Below, in pieces: positions 1 through 7,952 of a stretch of DNA of 48,839 nucleotides (position 1 is the first letter of the stretch; each line of letters opens with the position of its first letter). A model generated the notes under the pieces. That model had not been told where the DNA came from. It did not search any database and saw nothing but the letters and a program-made list of their open reading frames with translations. The stretch is from CAYWVO01 sp964461835. GTDB taxonomy: Bacteria; Zixibacteria; MSB-5A5; WJJR01; JAJRUJ01. The translations under genes were made by a program, and so were the position numbers. The stretch is taken from positions 1 to 48,839 of the forward strand of contig CAYWVO010000026.1 of assembly GCA_964461835.1 (NCBI GenBank), written 5' to 3'.

Positions 1-1
1 A

Positions 2-193
2 GTATGGACTGAGGATACGGGAAAGTCGCAGTATACTCAGACTTTTAAATTTGAGATCACCGGGTCATTACTTACTGAATATGAAGTACGAAAGGAAAAA
101 AGTAATACAAGTCTAATGTGGACCGAAGCAGTCGGCCATACACCATTGACGTCCAAGAAAATCTCACCAGCCGAGTACAACAATCTAAAGTAA
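2..193 (+). CDS. C-terminal fragment of an unknown protein (5' end outside window)
   Basis: Frame 2 is open from the left edge to a TAA at 191-193, giving the last 63 residues of a protein whose start lies outside the window. The fragment is polar, with alternating hydrophobic residues (KFEITGSLLTEYEVRKEK), and ends SPAEYNNLK, which reads like the last strands of a beta-rich domain. I do not recognise the family. An overlapping minus-strand frame (37-219) exists, but its composition looks less protein-like and it has no visible ribosome site. Function unknown. Confidence 0.45.
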   Translation, partial: VWTEDTGKSQYTQTFKFEITGSLLTEYEVRKEKSNTSLMWTEAVGHTPLTSKKISPAEYNNLK

Positions 194-383
194 TTCCCTT
201 CTAAAATCATCCGATCCATTTCAGACGTTCCTCAGTGCCGGACAGTTGAATCCCAGATTAAACAAGGTACATGGGTAAAAGCCGGGTGAGGCACCTGCAA
301 TTTCAATCATGAGCGCGGCACCCGTTGAGTAAGCTGGCGTGGCCGTGGCTCCGCCCAGGATTTCTTGGAGCGTTGATTGATAG

Positions 384-420
384 CACCAAATCCCAGCGCA
401 CCCTCAGATCAGGGCCACAC
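384..420. repeat. Truncated REP unit of the RayT-associated family
   Basis: It contains ACCAAATCCC, then CCCTCAGATCAGGGCCAC, which are the two ends of the longer REP unit at 29615-29688 with the central palindrome missing. It is a deleted copy of the family flanking the transposase at 48.1 kb. Confidence 0.6.
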
Positions 421-434
421 GATATCGTGATGCT

Positions 435-461
435 CGGGCAGGTTAAAGGCCTGCCGCGCAC
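435..461. repeat. Dispersed palindrome GGGCAGGTTAAAG...CTGCCGCGCAC
   Basis: An imperfect palindrome around GGCAGGT/TTAAAGG/CCTGCC followed by GCGCAC. The same unit is at 1171-1200, 1267-1296 (variant core), 29208-29234 (reverse), 29767-29796 and 29823-29848 (short core). Confidence 0.6.
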
Positions 462-632
462 ATAACGCTGCCCCCTGCCACCCGTCCCCTGGACCCCAGC
501 CTACGCTGGGGTGACATTGTGGGATGAATGGATTCCGGCTCAAGGCGGGAATGACACGGGGGGATGATTCTGCCGACAAGGATCGGACGGGCGGACGTGA
601 TCCGCCGCGGCGAACCGCGCACAATTTCACCC

Positions 633-1100
633 CTACGAATCCAGCGTAATACCAATTTTCGCCAGTCGCTCTTTCATGTGCTGCACGTGGGTGCCCTCCC
701 AGAAAATGCGGCCGCAGGAATCACAACGGGAAAAACGTTTTTGTGTGCGATACACGTAGGGGGGGATCTCAGCGACATACGCTTCTTTTTCAATAGCGTG
801 GACCGGCTGGTTGCAGATCGGGCACCGGGTGAATAGTGCCTGTTCCTCCAAAGACAAACCAAACGCTTCGATGACTTCGCTGAGTTGCCGTAGCGGCTGG
901 TCTGAGCGAATACTCAGACATTTCCTCGCCAGCGCCTGTTTGGCCAGGGCATGGTCGCGGGTCAGGATCGCGCGGTCTTCGTCCAGGGCGGCGGTCAGCA
1001 CCTGCCGGTCGGTGATATCAACCTCCCAGACCGTATCGAATCCCAGCGTGCGCAACCACCGCGCCAGCCGTCCCAGATTGTCGTCGCAGACAAATTTCAC
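633..1100 (-). CDS. Mut7-C (DUF82) PIN-like RNase domain protein with zinc ribbon
   Basis: A 155-residue protein starting at GTG. The N-terminal half (MKFVCDDNLGRLARWLR, DEDRAILTRDHALA) matches the Mut7-C domain, a PIN-like nuclease fold in which the early Asp pair and the TRDHAL Asp would bind metal. The C-terminal half has CPIC (about residue 93) and CDSCGRIFWEGTH (about 128), a four-cysteine zinc ribbon typical of the family. Length is normal for stand-alone Mut7-C proteins. No clear Shine-Dalgarno sequence precedes the GTG; an AT-rich stretch lies directly upstream. RNase activity is inferred from the family only, and no partner gene is adjacent: repeats lie on both sides. Confidence 0.85.
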   Translation of the reverse strand: MKFVCDDNLGRLARWLRTLGFDTVWEVDITDRQVLTAALDEDRAILTRDHALAKQALARKCLSIRSDQPLRQLSEVIEAFGLSLEEQALFTRCPICNQPVHAIEKEAYVAEIPPYVYRTQKRFSRCDSCGRIFWEGTHVQHMKERLAKIGITLDS

Positions 1101-1484
1101 AAACGAAATATAAAAAATAGAAAGTCAGTTGCCCAGCACGTGTCAGGGCCCGTGCATACTAAATGCTGTCGAACGGGCAGGTTAAAGACCTGCCGCGCAC
1201 GAAGTGGAATACGCTCTCTGCCTGGGCGGGGAATGATACATCTGGGGGATTCTGCTCAATGCTTTGGAACGGGCAGACGGGACGTCTGCCGCGCACGCAA
1301 GACTGATGGCTGCTTGAAACCCGGACAAATGTCCGGGCCACGCTCATGTGTTTTGTTGCACACACTTTGCTACGCAAGGGTAAATGGATCCCGGCTCAAG
1401 GCCGGGATGACACAGGGAGAGGGTCTGCCATATCAGAGTTGGCGCACGAGACGAAGGTCTGCCGCGCACAATACTCATTACGAC
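1101..1484. other. Gene-free repeat mosaic
   Basis: No supported gene. It contains palindromes at 1171-1200 and 1267-1296 (GGGCAGACGGGACGTCTGCC core), a CCCGGACAAATGTCCGGG hairpin (about 1320-1337) and a CCCGGCTCAAGGCCGGG unit before ATGACAC (about 1388-1412). Frames across it are shadows of repeats. Confidence 0.6.
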
Positions 1485-2651
1485 TCACTCTTGCTCGGCC
1501 TGTTTGCGGGCGGCGTCGTAGACCGTGCGCAATGGAACGTTCCGCTCAGCAGCTAAGCGTTTGCAGTCGTCGTATTCAGGAGCGATAGTAACAATGCGGT
1601 CGTCGGTGCGAGCGCGTTTAACCCGGACATCGCCGTAATCGGTACTGACCGTGATGATTTCGCGGCGGAGTTTGCGGCGAGGAGTCGTTACCGACCGAAT
1701 GCCAAGCGTAGTCGTTTCCGCAAAGATAATCGCCGAGAGTTCGCCGGCTTTAGTGTGATCGCAGAGGACACCCAGGACAAATCCCGGCCGGGTCTTTTTC
1801 ATCAGGACCGGCGTGAGCCAGACATCCAGCGCTCCCGCCGCGAACAGCCGGTCAAAGACAAATTCGAAAAACTCGGGATTCATATCATCGATATTGGCCT
1901 CGAGAAGTTCGACCGTATCGTACTCAGTGGTATCCTCGATCATCTCGCCGACAAACACCCGCAACAGATTGGGAATCGGCAGGTCACGGTCGCCGGCGCC
2001 GTAGCCGATCGCCTCAGTGGTCATGGCTGGCAGCGGGCCGAATGAGTCGCAGAGGGTGGTCAAAATCGCAGCTCCGGTGGGGGTAGTGAGTTCGGATTCG
2101 ATCCCCTGCGAAAAAGTCGGTACACCCCGCAATATTGCCGCGGTGGCCGGAGCGGGCAGCGGAATCTGCCCGTGCGCAGCTCGAACAAATCCGGTACCCA
2201 CGTGCACCCGGGAACCGTAACACTTCTCTATGCCCAAGAGATGAATACCAATCATGGAGCCAACGATATCGATAATGGCATCCACTGCGCCCACTTCGTG
2301 AAAGTGAACATCATCGACAGTCTTGCTATGAATCTTCGCCTCGACGTCCGCCAGGCGCGTGAATGCCTCCATGCTGCTCACCTTTATCTCCTCGTCGAAA
2401 TCACCGGCGACAATAATCTTCAGGATGTCTGACAGCCCGCGATGGGCATGGCTCTCATCGGTGGTCACGGTGGCTTTGGTAGCGGCGAGCGCGTGTTTGG
2501 ACAGCCGCTCGGTCGTTATATCCCAACCCGAGAGGGGAAGAGTGCGCAAGTGAGCTTTCAAATCATCGAGCGAAACACCGGCGTCGAGTAATGCGCCCAG
2601 CGTCATATCTCCGGAAATACCGGCGAAACAATCGAAGTACAGCGTTTTCAT
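1485..2651 (-). CDS. larC: LarC, nickel insertion for the nickel-pincer nucleotide cofactor
   Basis: A 388-residue protein that begins MKTLYFDCFAGISGDM, the hallmark N-terminus of LarC. Family knowledge: LarC uses CTP to insert nickel into the pyridinium dithiocarboxylate nucleotide made by LarB and LarE, completing the pincer cofactor used by LarA-type racemases and epimerases. His-rich motifs (SHAHRGLSDI, VHFHEVGAVDA) fit metal handling. In Lactiplantibacillus the gene is split into larC1/larC2 by programmed frameshift; here it is one uninterrupted frame. Its ATG overlaps the larB stop by 4 bp, so translation is probably coupled. It is the last gene of larE-larB-larC. Confidence 0.93.
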   Translation of the reverse strand: MKTLYFDCFAGISGDMTLGALLDAGVSLDDLKAHLRTLPLSGWDITTERLSKHALAATKATVTTDESHAHRGLSDILKIIVAGDFDEEIKVSSMEAFTRLADVEAKIHSKTVDDVHFHEVGAVDAIIDIVGSMIGIHLLGIEKCYGSRVHVGTGFVRAAHGQIPLPAPATAAILRGVPTFSQGIESELTTPTGAAILTTLCDSFGPLPAMTTEAIGYGAGDRDLPIPNLLRVFVGEMIEDTTEYDTVELLEANIDDMNPEFFEFVFDRLFAAGALDVWLTPVLMKKTRPGFVLGVLCDHTKAGELSAIIFAETTTLGIRSVTTPRRKLRREIITVSTDYGDVRVKRARTDDRIVTIAPEYDDCKRLAAERNVPLRTVYDAARKQAEQE

Positions 2652-3406
2652 CGGGGTTGCTCCATGCGGTTTATTATACCGGCGAAATATCCCGCGCCGA
2701 AACCATTATCAATGTTGACTACGGTCACGCCCGGCGCACAACAGTTAAGCATTGCCAATAACGCGGCCAGTCCCTTAAAACTGGCGCCATAGCCGACACT
2801 GGTCGGCACCGCAATTACCGGCTTATCGACCAGGCCGCCGATTACACTGGCCAGTGCACCCTCCATACCGGCCACCACAATGATTGCTCCGGCAGAGAAA
2901 AGCACCTCGCGTTGGTCGAGGACCCGATGTACTCCGGCGACCCCGACGTCCTGCAGCTGCACCACAACATTGCCCATGGCCTCGGCGGTTACTGCCGCTT
3001 CCGCCACCACCGGCAAATCGGCTGTCCCGGCGCTAACCACCAGCACGGGTCGTTCGTGTTTTTTCTCTTTTTCCCTCCCGATGACGACAATTTGTGCTGT
3101 TTGGTGATACACGGCATTTGGATCTTGTTCTTTTAGTGCAGTGAACACCTCAAGATTGGCTTTGGTGGCGAGGACCGGTTCGGTACGTTGGGCGAGACGC
3201 TCAACAATCTTGACGACTTGGAGGGTCGTCTTTCCCTTGCAAAAGACCACTTCCGGGAAGCCGGTACGGAGGTCGCGATGGGTATCGATCCGGGCAAAAC
3301 CGAGATCGTCGTACGGCAGCGCACGCAGGCGCCTCAGTGCTTCATCGACGGCGATCCTGCCGGCTTGCAGATCGGTCAATAATTTGGTAAGACGATCAGT
3401 GTCCAT
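2648..3406 (-). CDS. larB: LarB, nicotinic acid adenine dinucleotide carboxylase/hydrolase
   Basis: A 252-residue protein with the LarB pattern: an N-terminal helical part (MDTDRLTKLLTDLQAGRI, with FARIDTHRDLRTGFPEVVF) and a C-terminal AIR-carboxylase (PurE)-like domain (VVSAGTADLPVVAEA, VVAGMEGALASVIGG, AVPTSVGYGASF). Family knowledge: LarB carboxylates the pyridinium ring of NaAD at C5 and hydrolyses the phosphoanhydride, giving P2CMN for LarE. The start overlaps the larE stop by 11 bp and the stop overlaps larC by 4 bp, showing a tight operon. Confidence 0.93.
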   Translation of the reverse strand: MDTDRLTKLLTDLQAGRIAVDEALRRLRALPYDDLGFARIDTHRDLRTGFPEVVFCKGKTTLQVVKIVERLAQRTEPVLATKANLEVFTALKEQDPNAVYHQTAQIVVIGREKEKKHERPVLVVSAGTADLPVVAEAAVTAEAMGNVVVQLQDVGVAGVHRVLDQREVLFSAGAIIVVAGMEGALASVIGGLVDKPVIAVPTSVGYGASFKGLAALLAMLNCCAPGVTVVNIDNGFGAGYFAGIINRMEQPR

Positions 3407-4223
3407 CCGGCGCCAGGTCCAGCGTTTCGTTCATGCTCCCGGTACGGTATCCCTGTAAATCCACACACACGTAAGTATAGCCGAGTGTCTTGAAATACGC
3501 ACTGATCTTCTCGACAAGCTGCTCAACAAGAAGTTTGGTTTTGTCAGCCGGCGGGACCTCGATGCGGGCGATGGAATCATGATGCCGGACCCGAACCTGG
3601 GGGAAGCCCAGATCGTGCAGGAATTCTTCTCCCTTGCGCACCCGCTGGATACCTTCCCCGGTGATTGTCGTGCCGTAAGGAAAACGGCTGGCCAGGCACG
3701 GCGAGGCCGGTTTGTTCCAGGTCGGCAGGTTCATCTGACGCGAGAGTGCGCGAATATCATCTTTGGTCAGGCCGGCCTCCCGGAGGGGCGAGCGGATACC
3801 GAGTTCGTCAATCGCCTGCAAACCCGGCCGATAATCATCAAGATCATCCACAATGGATCCATCGACTACGTAGGGAATATCTCGTTCGGCAGCAATGTCA
3901 CGCAATTGTGAAAACAACCGCTGTTTACAGATGTAGCAGCGATTGGGAGCATTGGCGGCGAATGCCGGGTCGGCCAGGGCCTGAGTGGTTATGGTCTCGA
4001 ACTGGACCGGTAGCGAGCGGGCGAAATCGTGGGCCTGTTGTTGGTCCCATGATGGCTCAACTTCGGAGATTTCCGTGATCGCGAGCACTTTATCGCCGAA
4101 AACGTCCGCCGCAACCGCCAGCAGAAACGTGCTGTCGACTCCGCCGGAATACGCCACCAGGACTCGGTTGAGGGAACGCAGGATATCTTTCAATGTTTCG
4201 TGTTTGGCAGTGAGGTCAGCCAT
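3396..4223 (-). CDS. larE: LarE, ATP-dependent sulfur transferase for the nickel-pincer cofactor
   Basis: A PP-loop ATPase with VLVAYSGGVDSTFLL near the N-terminus and the LarE signature PASPCLASRFPYG. Family knowledge: LarE adenylylates P2CMN and adds sulfur to make the dithiocarboxylate, either from its own cysteine or through a [4Fe-4S] cluster held by three cysteines. This copy has an RCYICK pair plus the Cys of PASPC, three cysteines that could suit the cluster type (inference). I place the start at the ATG of MADLTAKHET, preceded by GGAG at good spacing. The frame stays open upstream to 4361, but that would run into the preceding gene. The protein is 275 residues, normal for LarE. Confidence 0.9.
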   Translation of the reverse strand: MADLTAKHETLKDILRSLNRVLVAYSGGVDSTFLLAVAADVFGDKVLAITEISEVEPSWDQQQAHDFARSLPVQFETITTQALADPAFAANAPNRCYICKQRLFSQLRDIAAERDIPYVVDGSIVDDLDDYRPGLQAIDELGIRSPLREAGLTKDDIRALSRQMNLPTWNKPASPCLASRFPYGTTITGEGIQRVRKGEEFLHDLGFPQVRVRHHDSIARIEVPPADKTKLLVEQLVEKISAYFKTLGYTYVCVDLQGYRTGSMNETLDLAPDGH

Positions 4224-4305
4224 GCGCTTCTCCATCATTTCCCGAATACCGTTGTACATACGCAGACAGGCGGCGGGGTGCAGGAGAAACCGGTGAGGAT
4301 TGTGA

Positions 4306-4692
4306 CTACTCGTCGGGTTTCGAATCCTTAGTGGACTCGGGACTTTCGGAATCAACATCAAAAGAGGGCGTGCTCTCCGCTGATGATTCAGGCTTGGTGT
4401 CTTTTGCAGGTTTTTCTGCGGCGGCCTTCTTCTCGGCTTCCCGTTCGTCCACGTAGTTCATTTGCAGTTGGTAGATTGTATGATCGAGCTGCCGCTTTTC
4501 GTCCTCAGTGAGGTTGCCGGTGGTTTTGGTGCGAAGTGCATCGAGGGTATCGATAATAAAGCGGGCCATCTCGAGGTTCTTCTGAATCTTGCCCTCCGGG
4601 CCGGCAGTTTTGCCCAAATACTGCATGGCTGCTGCTTCGTGAGACATGATCAAATGCAGAAAATGCGGATTTGGTTGGGTCGTTTCAGCCAT
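4306..4692 (-). CDS. DUF1844 family protein
   Basis: A 128-residue protein with the DUF1844 core (NPHFLHLIMSHEAAAMQYLGK, then KIQKNLEMARFIIDTLDALRTKTTGNLTEDEKRQLD), a small helical domain found in many bacteria near cell-division or translation genes; its role is unknown. The C-terminal 40 residues are acidic, Ser/Lys-rich and probably disordered. The start at 4692 lies 16 nt after the stop of the upstream 68-residue gene. A TTG further upstream (4737) would overlap that gene and is less likely. It probably begins the same transcript as larEBC: the gap to larE is about 80 bp. Confidence 0.8.
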   Translation of the reverse strand: MAETTQPNPHFLHLIMSHEAAAMQYLGKTAGPEGKIQKNLEMARFIIDTLDALRTKTTGNLTEDEKRQLDHTIYQLQMNYVDEREAEKKAAAEKPAKDTKPESSAESTPSFDVDSESPESTKDSKPDE

Positions 4693-4708
4693 AGCACCGA
4701 TACCCACA

Positions 4709-4915
4709 CTATTTGGTGATGTTGTTTCGCCGGGCAAAATCGATCGCCAACTGGATATTGTGCCGCATATCCATCACTTCAGCGTCCAGCTTTTTCAGCA
4801 TCCGTTGCAGTTCATAATCCCGGCACTCGGTGATGAGACGGCGAATTTCATCGGCCATTTTCTCAGCATCCCCGGCCATTTTTTTCAAGGCGTCATCCAT
4901 TGTCGGTCCACTCAT
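4709..4915 (-). CDS. Small helical protein, unknown function
   Basis: A 68-residue protein (MSGPTMDDALKKMAGDAEKM...) that is nearly all charged and hydrophobic heptad-like sequence, consistent with a helical hairpin or coiled coil. No signal peptide or membrane segment. I do not recognise a family. It sits 16 nt before the DUF1844 gene on the same strand, so a joint role is possible, but nothing in the sequence names it. A second ATG (MDDALKK) with GTGGACC before it is an alternative start. Confidence 0.6.
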   Translation of the reverse strand: MSGPTMDDALKKMAGDAEKMADEIRRLITECRDYELQRMLKKLDAEVMDMRHNIQLAIDFARRNNITK

Positions 4916-5084
4916 TGTACCTGTTGCCTAATCGGTTCGAAAATAATCACCATGGGCCTCCTGTCAACCCGAATTCCACGGGAATTCCTGTCCCTGCACC
5001 GCAGTCGCCGACCCGAAAACTGACCACATGCGATTATACGGCAGTGACTCCCGGCTGAGCCGAATCTTTTTCGCGGTTGCTTAC

Positions 5085-5972
5085 CTAAAGGTCCGCTGGG
5101 AGATCGGGCTGTGTGTCCGGTTGACATATGAGGATAATGCCCGGTGTTAACGGATACCCCACGATCCGGCTGAACACTGGTGTAAGCGAGTAGTATAGGG
5201 ACTTCGCCCGGCTTTGAAAGCGTTTACCGGGTTCACGCAGCTGCAAGGCACGGATGCGAAATCCCGTACGCCGGCACAATGTCTGAATCCCTCGGGGGCT
5301 GAAGCACCATTTACTATCGCCCAGGAGGTTTGTGGTGATTGGCCGCCTAAACATCCGCGCGATTTTCAATAAATGGGTTCGGTTGGTAACGCGGATGATC
5401 AGTAGTCCGTCCTCCGCAAGGTGCTCGCGCAATCTGCGCAGGATTGCCGCCGGTTCATTATAATAGTAGAGAGTATCAATGATCGCAATAACATCGAACG
5501 TTGCCGTTGTCGGGAGCTCCTCAGCGGATTGGTACAGTACATGACCTTTTTGGTGACAACGGGCGCGGAGCTCTTCGTTGATTTCTATTCCGTGTGCCTC
5601 ATGTCCATTAGCAGCGAATATATCCAGTAAATGGCCGTAGGAACAGCCGACGTCAAGCATCCGCAATCGAGCCTTTTTCTCTCCGAGCTGTTGCCGACTA
5701 AGGTTGTATATATAGCGGAAAAACGGCGAGCGCCGCCGCAGGAAACGAGTTTCATTGTCCGGATTGGTGTAACTGGCCACGCGGAAGTGGGAGACAGCGG
5801 CCGGTGTGGTAACATCGAGATCGCGAAACCAGGTCCCACACGCCATACAACGGATGAGCCTGGAGATGATGGGATCGCCGGCGGTGTAAAACGGCGCCGT
5901 ACCACAGGTCTCCAGGTTGCTCCCGCCGCAGGCATCGCAGATCATATTATCATCTGGGGTATTCTCTGGCAT
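5085..5972 (-). CDS. SAM-dependent class I methyltransferase with N-terminal zinc ribbon
   Basis: A 295-residue protein. Residues about 12-43 hold CDAC and CMAC, a zinc ribbon. A Rossmann methyltransferase domain follows, with LRMLDVGCSYGHLLDIFA (SAM-binding motif I), the acidic HGIEINEE and FDVIAIIDTLYYYNEP. This zinc ribbon plus methyltransferase layout is common among sugar or small-molecule methyltransferases, but the substrate cannot be read here. I chose the third in-frame ATG because AGGAG lies 5 nt upstream; the two earlier ATGs would overlap that ribosome site. It stands alone, about 170 bp from the 68-residue gene. Confidence 0.82.
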   Translation of the reverse strand: MPENTPDDNMICDACGGSNLETCGTAPFYTAGDPIISRLIRCMACGTWFRDLDVTTPAAVSHFRVASYTNPDNETRFLRRRSPFFRYIYNLSRQQLGEKKARLRMLDVGCSYGHLLDIFAANGHEAHGIEINEELRARCHQKGHVLYQSAEELPTTATFDVIAIIDTLYYYNEPAAILRRLREHLAEDGLLIIRVTNRTHLLKIARMFRRPITTNLLGDSKWCFSPRGIQTLCRRTGFRIRALQLREPGKRFQSRAKSLYYSLTPVFSRIVGYPLTPGIILICQPDTQPDLPADL

Positions 5973-6100
5973 TGATCTCCTCATCCTCAACTCCAGATGG
6001 TATTACCTCCATTGAACACCGTATGCAACAACAGCCGCTTCCATCAACCGACGTGTTCATGACGAATGAAACAGATTCAGATCACCGCTGAACAACGGGT

Positions 6101-7771
6101 TCACTCATCCCGCTCATCGGGCAAGCGAAAACCATCCCGGACGTTGGCTTCAAGTTTCTGGCTCAATTGATAGTTCACTTTTGGTTCAATCGGGATTTCG
6201 ATCAGAGATAGCTCCTGGCTGGTGATGGCGCGTTTTAAACTCTGATGGAGTTCACTCAGTGTCTTCGGAGCATAGCCGATGATACTAAAACTTTCGGCGT
6301 ATTTCTTGAAATCGGGATTGGTCAATCTCGTCCCAAACGTTGTACCGGTGTGACTATCCTGTTTCCAGGAGATAAGACCGTAGTCATTATCGTTGAACAC
6401 GATAATCGTGAATCCAACACCAATGCGGCGGGCGGTCTCGATTTCCTGGGAATTCATGAGAAAGCCCCCATCACCCATCGCCGTTACGACGCGCTTGTCG
6501 GGGTGGGCAAGTTTGGCCGCCACGCCCCCTGGGAGGGCGATTCCCATGCTGGCGAGGCCGTTGGAAATAAGCACTGAATTTGGTTCATAGACCGGGTAGT
6601 TGCGCCCGATCCACATCTTGTGGCTGCCAACGTCCGAGAGCAGTATATCTCCCGGTCGCATGTAGCGGCGGATGAGATTTAAGACACCCGGTACCGTAAA
6701 ATCATCACCCGCAGTCAGATCGTACGAGGCGATATCCTGTTGGATGTGCTCCCGCAATGGTTGATACCACTGGGGATCGAAGCGGATCTTCTGCTCAAAG
6801 ACCCGGCGGTTGAGTTCCCAGAATGTCCCGGAGATATCGGCGACGATTTCGACGGTCGGGTGATAATACTCATACACCTCCGCCGGAGTGAAATCAATAT
6901 GCACAATACACTTGTCTTTGTTGAAATTCCAGGATTCGGGCGCATATTCCGCAATATCGTACCCTACGGCAATGATCAGATCTGCCCGGTCGAACGCTGC
7001 CATCACGTAATCCCGGGCCTGGAGTCCGGCGGCAAAGAGTGAATGCTTATCCCGATCATCAACTGCACCCTTCCCCATGAACGTGTGCACGACCGGAATA
7101 TGCGTCTCGCCGACGAATTTTCGCAGATGTTTGGAAGCCATCTTGCGGATTGCGCCGTTGCCGGCGAGGATCAACGGGTACTCGCACTCTTTCAACAGGT
7201 TCAACACCTGGCCAATCGCCTTGTAGTCGGGGGCGCCTCGGCGAACCGGGCGTCGTTCCATGGGTTCGAGTTCACAGGTCATCCTGGCAACATCTTCCGG
7301 CAACTCGAAGTGGGTTGCTCCAGGCTTTTCGATCTCGGCCAGTTTGAACGCCTTCCGGATGACCTCGGTGGTAATTGCCGGATTACGAATACTGGCATTC
7401 CATTTGGTGATTGGTTGGAACATGCTGACGATGTCGATGTATTGGTGACTCTCTTTGTGCAGGCGCGCGGAACTGCCCTGTCCAGTAATCGCCACCAACG
7501 GGGCTTTGTCGAGATGCGCATCCGCGACGCCGGTCATCAGATTCGTCGCCCCCGGGCCCAGGGTCGCTAAACACACGCCGGCTTTGCCGGTGAGACGGCC
7601 ATACACATCCGCCATAAACGCTGCGCCCATTTCCAGACGAACGGGGATGAACGTGATGTCGGATTTTTGCAGCGAGAAGAGAAGGTCTTCGTTTTCTTCA
7701 CCCGGTAAACCAAAGATGTACCGGACACCCTCGGTTTCCAGGCAGCGCACGACTAAATCAGATACTTTCAT
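6101..7771 (-). CDS. Acetolactate synthase-like thiamine pyrophosphate enzyme
   Basis: A 556-residue ThDP-dependent enzyme of the acetolactate synthase/pyruvate oxidase family. The PYR domain has GLPGEENEDLLFSL and the cofactor-activating Glu at about residue 47 (RLEMGAAFMA). The middle domain carries GYDIAEYAPESWNF, which resembles catabolic AlsS rather than the FAD-binding RFDDRVTG of anabolic AHAS. The C-terminal PP domain has GDGGFLMNSQEIETA with the NDNDYG loop for ThDP and Mg. No small regulatory subunit is next to it, again favouring the catabolic, FAD-independent type (two pyruvate to acetolactate plus CO2), although other 2-oxoacid substrates are possible. It is divergent from the transporter gene, about 180 bp between starts. 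Confidence 0.82.
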   Translation of the reverse strand: MKVSDLVVRCLETEGVRYIFGLPGEENEDLLFSLQKSDITFIPVRLEMGAAFMADVYGRLTGKAGVCLATLGPGATNLMTGVADAHLDKAPLVAITGQGSSARLHKESHQYIDIVSMFQPITKWNASIRNPAITTEVIRKAFKLAEIEKPGATHFELPEDVARMTCELEPMERRPVRRGAPDYKAIGQVLNLLKECEYPLILAGNGAIRKMASKHLRKFVGETHIPVVHTFMGKGAVDDRDKHSLFAAGLQARDYVMAAFDRADLIIAVGYDIAEYAPESWNFNKDKCIVHIDFTPAEVYEYYHPTVEIVADISGTFWELNRRVFEQKIRFDPQWYQPLREHIQQDIASYDLTAGDDFTVPGVLNLIRRYMRPGDILLSDVGSHKMWIGRNYPVYEPNSVLISNGLASMGIALPGGVAAKLAHPDKRVVTAMGDGGFLMNSQEIETARRIGVGFTIIVFNDNDYGLISWKQDSHTGTTFGTRLTNPDFKKYAESFSIIGYAPKTLSELHQSLKRAITSQELSLIEIPIEPKVNYQLSQKLEANVRDGFRLPDERDE

Positions 7772-7952
7772 ACACGGTGCCGGTTTATCACGGTACTCCC
7801 ACCGGTTTTGATCCTAAATACGGGTAATACGTTGACCGGTCTCCGGGTCGTGGTCAAATCTGATTGACAGTGGCCCGTTTACTTTGACCGGCAAATATGC
7901 TATGATGGCACACCTGCTCATAAACGGTGGGAAAGAGGAGTGGCAAACGCTC

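Larger units (their letters stand above)
194..632. other. Gene-free repeat mosaic
   Basis: No convincing gene. The stretch holds pieces of dispersed palindromes: a REP fragment (384-420), a GGCAGGTTAAAGGCCTGCC palindrome (435-461), a CCCCAGC/GCTGGGG hairpin (about 493-508) and a CCGGCTCAAGGCGGG unit followed by AATGACAC (about 527-557). Related units recur at 1.2-1.4 and 29-30 kb. Confidence 0.6.

Noticed and set aside
37..219. 60-residue minus-strand frame at the left edge
   Set aside because: The overlapping plus-strand frame open to the edge looks more protein-like; the minus frame has no family or ribosome site.
7864..7906. Promoter TTGACA/TATGAT upstream of the POT transporter
   Set aside because: The spacing between the boxes is either 31 or 11 nt, incompatible with a sigma-70 promoter.
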